Assembly (NCBI GenBank): GCA_023142625.1
Contig: JAGLJD010000093.1
Span: 1-5,812, forward strand
Direction of reading: 5' to 3'
Source of the DNA: Candidatus Parcubacteria bacterium
GTDB lineage: Bacteria; Patescibacteriota; Patescibacteriia; JAACEG01
DNA length: 5,812 nt
This document shows positions 3,977 through 5,812 of this stretch, in pieces (within the stretch, counting starts at the first letter, position 1; every line of letters starts with the position of its first letter). Under the pieces are notes generated by a model. That model worked only from the letters and a program-made list of their open reading frames with translations, did no database searches and was not told where the DNA came from. A program made the position numbers and the translations under genes.

Positions 3977-5812
3977 TTATTCCACCTCAATCAAAAGTTT
4001 GTCTTTTTTAAAATCTATTTTTATCGTGTCTCCCGCTTTAATTTTTCCTTCAATAATTCGCAAAGCAATCTCGTCTAAAATATGGCGCTGTATTACCCGC
4101 TTTAACGGCCGCGCGCCGAAAACAGGATCATAGCCGCGGCGCGCTAAAAATTTTTTAGCCGCTTCAGCGACTGAGATTTTAATCTTTTTTAACGCCAGTC
4201 GATCAGACAACTCTTTCAGCCGCAATTCAACAATCTGTTTGATATTCTCTTCGCTTAAACTGTGGAAAATAATAATTTCGTCAATGCGGTTTAAAAATTC
4301 CAGCTTAAAATTATCCCGCAAGATTTTTATTATTTCTTCATTCATCTCTTTTTCGCGCGTTTTTTTCTGGCTTGCTTTATTCGCCGCCTCGGTAAAGCCG
4401 ATTGAATATTCTTGAATCAACTGATTGCCAAGATTGGAAGTCATTATGATAATCGTATTTTTAAAATTAACTACCCGCCCTTTGGCGTCAGTCAATCGCC
4501 CGTCGTCTAAAATTTGCAGCATAATATTGAACGCGTCTGGATGCGCTTTTTCAATCTCGTCAAAAAGCACAACGCTGTAAGGACGCCGCCTGATGGCTTC
4601 GGTAAGCTGCCCGCCCTCTTCGTGTCCGATATATCCGGGAGGAGAGCCGATCAGTTTGGCAATATTATGCCGCTCCATATATTCGCTCATATCTATTCTA
4701 ATAAGAGCGTCTTCGTCGTTGAAAATAAATTTCGCCAGCGATTTTGCCAATTCTGTTTTTCCAACCCCTGTCGGACCGACAAAAATAAATGATCCGATCG
4801 GACGCTTCTCTTCTGAAACGCCGGCGCGAGACCGCCTAATAGCGTTTGATACGGATTTAACCGCTTTTTTCTGCCCTACAATTTTATTGGATAAAATATC
4901 TTCCATTTTCGCCAGCTTTTCTATTTCGCCTTGCAGCATTTTATCAACAGGTATTCCTGTCCAGCGCGCGACTACCGCCGCGATGTCTTCTTCTGTGACC
5001 TCTTCTTTTAAAATTTGATTTTTAGCTTGGACTTTTGCCAGTTCCGCCTGCGTTTTTTTAATTTTCTTTTTAAGATTAGGTATCAAGCCATAGCGAATTT
5101 CCGCCACTTTTTGAAGTTCGCCTTGCCGCTCTTTGATTTCCGCCTGCGAATTCAGTTTTTCAATTTCTTCTTTGTTTTTTCTGATTTTACCTATCAGCTC
5201 TTTTTCCGCTTTCCATTGAATTTCTAAAACGGAAGTTTTTTCTTGCAGTTCAGAAAACTGCTTGTTTATTTTTTTTAAGCGGGCAATGCTGTCGGCGTCT
5301 CGCTCTTTCTGAAGAGCCGCTTTTTCAATTTCTAAAGTACGCATTTGCCTTTTTAATTGGTCTAATTCGTCCGGCATGCTGTCAATCTGCATTCTTAAGG
5401 CAGATGCCGCTTCGTCAACTAAATCAAACGCTTTGTCTGGTAAAAATCTGTCCGAAATATAGCGGCGCGAAAGGTTGGCGGCGGCGACTAGCGCTTTATC
5501 CGTAATGTGCGTTCCGTGATGCACTTCATATTTTTCTTTTACGCCTCTTAACATCGCGATAGTCTCTTCAACGCTTGGTTCTTTAATATAGATCGGCTGA
5601 AAACGGCGCTCAAAAGCCGCGTCTTTTTCAATATATTTTTGGTATTCTTTAAGCGTTGTTGCGCCGATTGTATGCAATTCTCCTCGCGCCAGCGCTGGTT
5701 TCAGCATATTTGACGCGTCCAGCGCTCCTTCAGCAGCGCCAGCGCCGATAATAGTATGCAATTCGTCAATAAAAAGAAGAATGCCGCCGTTTGATTCTTT
5801 TACTTCTTTAAT
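3977..5812 (-). CDS. clpB: ATP-dependent chaperone ClpB (disaggregase), N-terminal part outside the window
   Basis: These are the C-terminal 611 residues of ClpB, the hexameric AAA+ machine that works with DnaK to pull proteins out of aggregates in the cytoplasm. The frame is open to the right edge, and by comparison with E. coli about 260 residues are missing (N-domain, first Walker A, first pore loop). Visible parts, in partial numbering, begin with the NBD1 Walker B LLFIDE (12-17), sensor IGATT (49-53) and arginine fingers R69-R70. The long coiled-coil M domain (about 147-265, with the conserved RYG.IP motif) identifies ClpB rather than ClpC or ClpA. VARWTGIP (281-288) leads into NBD2, with Walker A GPTGVGKT (346-353), pore loop GYIG, Walker B LFDE (416-419), sensor SNLGN, LNRID arginine finger and sensor-2 GARPLKR (566-572). 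All catalytic residues seen are intact. The promoter is off-window, so heat-shock control cannot be assessed. Confidence 0.97.
   Translation of the reverse strand: MKEVKESNGGILLFIDELHTIIGAGAAEGALDASNMLKPALARGELHTIGATTLKEYQKYIEKDAAFERRFQPIYIKEPSVEETIAMLRGVKEKYEVHHGTHITDKALVAAANLSRRYISDRFLPDKAFDLVDEAASALRMQIDSMPDELDQLKRQMRTLEIEKAALQKERDADSIARLKKINKQFSELQEKTSVLEIQWKAEKELIGKIRKNKEEIEKLNSQAEIKERQGELQKVAEIRYGLIPNLKKKIKKTQAELAKVQAKNQILKEEVTEEDIAAVVARWTGIPVDKMLQGEIEKLAKMEDILSNKIVGQKKAVKSVSNAIRRSRAGVSEEKRPIGSFIFVGPTGVGKTELAKSLAKFIFNDEDALIRIDMSEYMERHNIAKLIGSPPGYIGHEEGGQLTEAIRRRPYSVVLFDEIEKAHPDAFNIMLQILDDGRLTDAKGRVVNFKNTIIIMTSNLGNQLIQEYSIGFTEAANKASQKKTREKEMNEEIIKILRDNFKLEFLNRIDEIIIFHSLSEENIKQIVELRLKELSDRLALKKIKISVAEAAKKFLARRGYDPVFGARPLKRVIQRHILDEIALRIIEGKIKAGDTIKIDFKKDKLLIEVE

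Noticed and set aside
4593..5018. 141-codon plus-strand frame
   Set aside because: It is entirely antisense to the highly conserved ClpB second ATPase domain, whose codon pattern keeps the opposite strand open.
5759..5761. TTG as the start of ClpB
   Set aside because: It is the Leu of the conserved Walker B continuation IDELHT; the frame continues through LLFIDE to the window edge, so the gene is simply truncated by the window.

Overview
The window is AT-rich bacterial DNA. Its genes are compact and closely packed, and their proteins are rich in Lys, Ile, Asn and Phe. The low GC content, 5-11 base gene junctions, starts that mostly lack a Shine-Dalgarno (SD) sequence, and a release factor 2 without the usual programmed frameshift are compatible with a small-genome lineage such as Patescibacteria/CPR. 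That placement is an inference; no rRNA or other taxonomic marker is present. A dedicated release factor 2 implies that UGA is a stop codon, which argues against the Gracilibacteria/SR1 type of recoding.

Layout. Bases 1-17 look like half of a terminator-like hairpin cut by the window edge. Bases 42-3099 (minus strand) form a tight three-gene unit. In transcription order it holds an aminoglycoside-phosphotransferase/choline-kinase-fold protein with an altered catalytic loop, prfB (release factor 2), and a Na+/Ca2+ exchanger-family antiporter. Bases 3121-3209 hold two back-to-back sigma70-type promoters. One drives that operon. The other drives a 69-residue single-span membrane protein (3210-3419, plus strand) and places its transcription start on the ATG itself, so the mRNA is probably leaderless. 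A plus-strand terminator follows at 3484-3508. An AT-rich gene-free spacer with one unexplained 10-bp inverted repeat runs to 3676, and a strong minus-strand terminator lies at 3679-3712.

That terminator closes a small gene at 3722-3883 (minus strand, 53 residues). It starts with TTG behind an SD with 12 contiguous bases complementary to the 16S rRNA 3' end. Upstream of it, 3977-5812 (minus strand) is the C-terminal 611 residues of the disaggregase ClpB, whose N-terminal part lies beyond the right edge.

How the parts relate. prfB (translation termination) and clpB (rescue of aggregated protein) are housekeeping genes, and the exchanger handles ion homeostasis. The least ordinary elements are the two small unrecognised genes, one apparently leaderless and one with a near-maximal SD, and the kinase-fold protein whose catalytic Asp and Asn are replaced by Glu and His. 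I see no CRISPR array, insertion sequence, tRNA or rRNA gene, or defence system.
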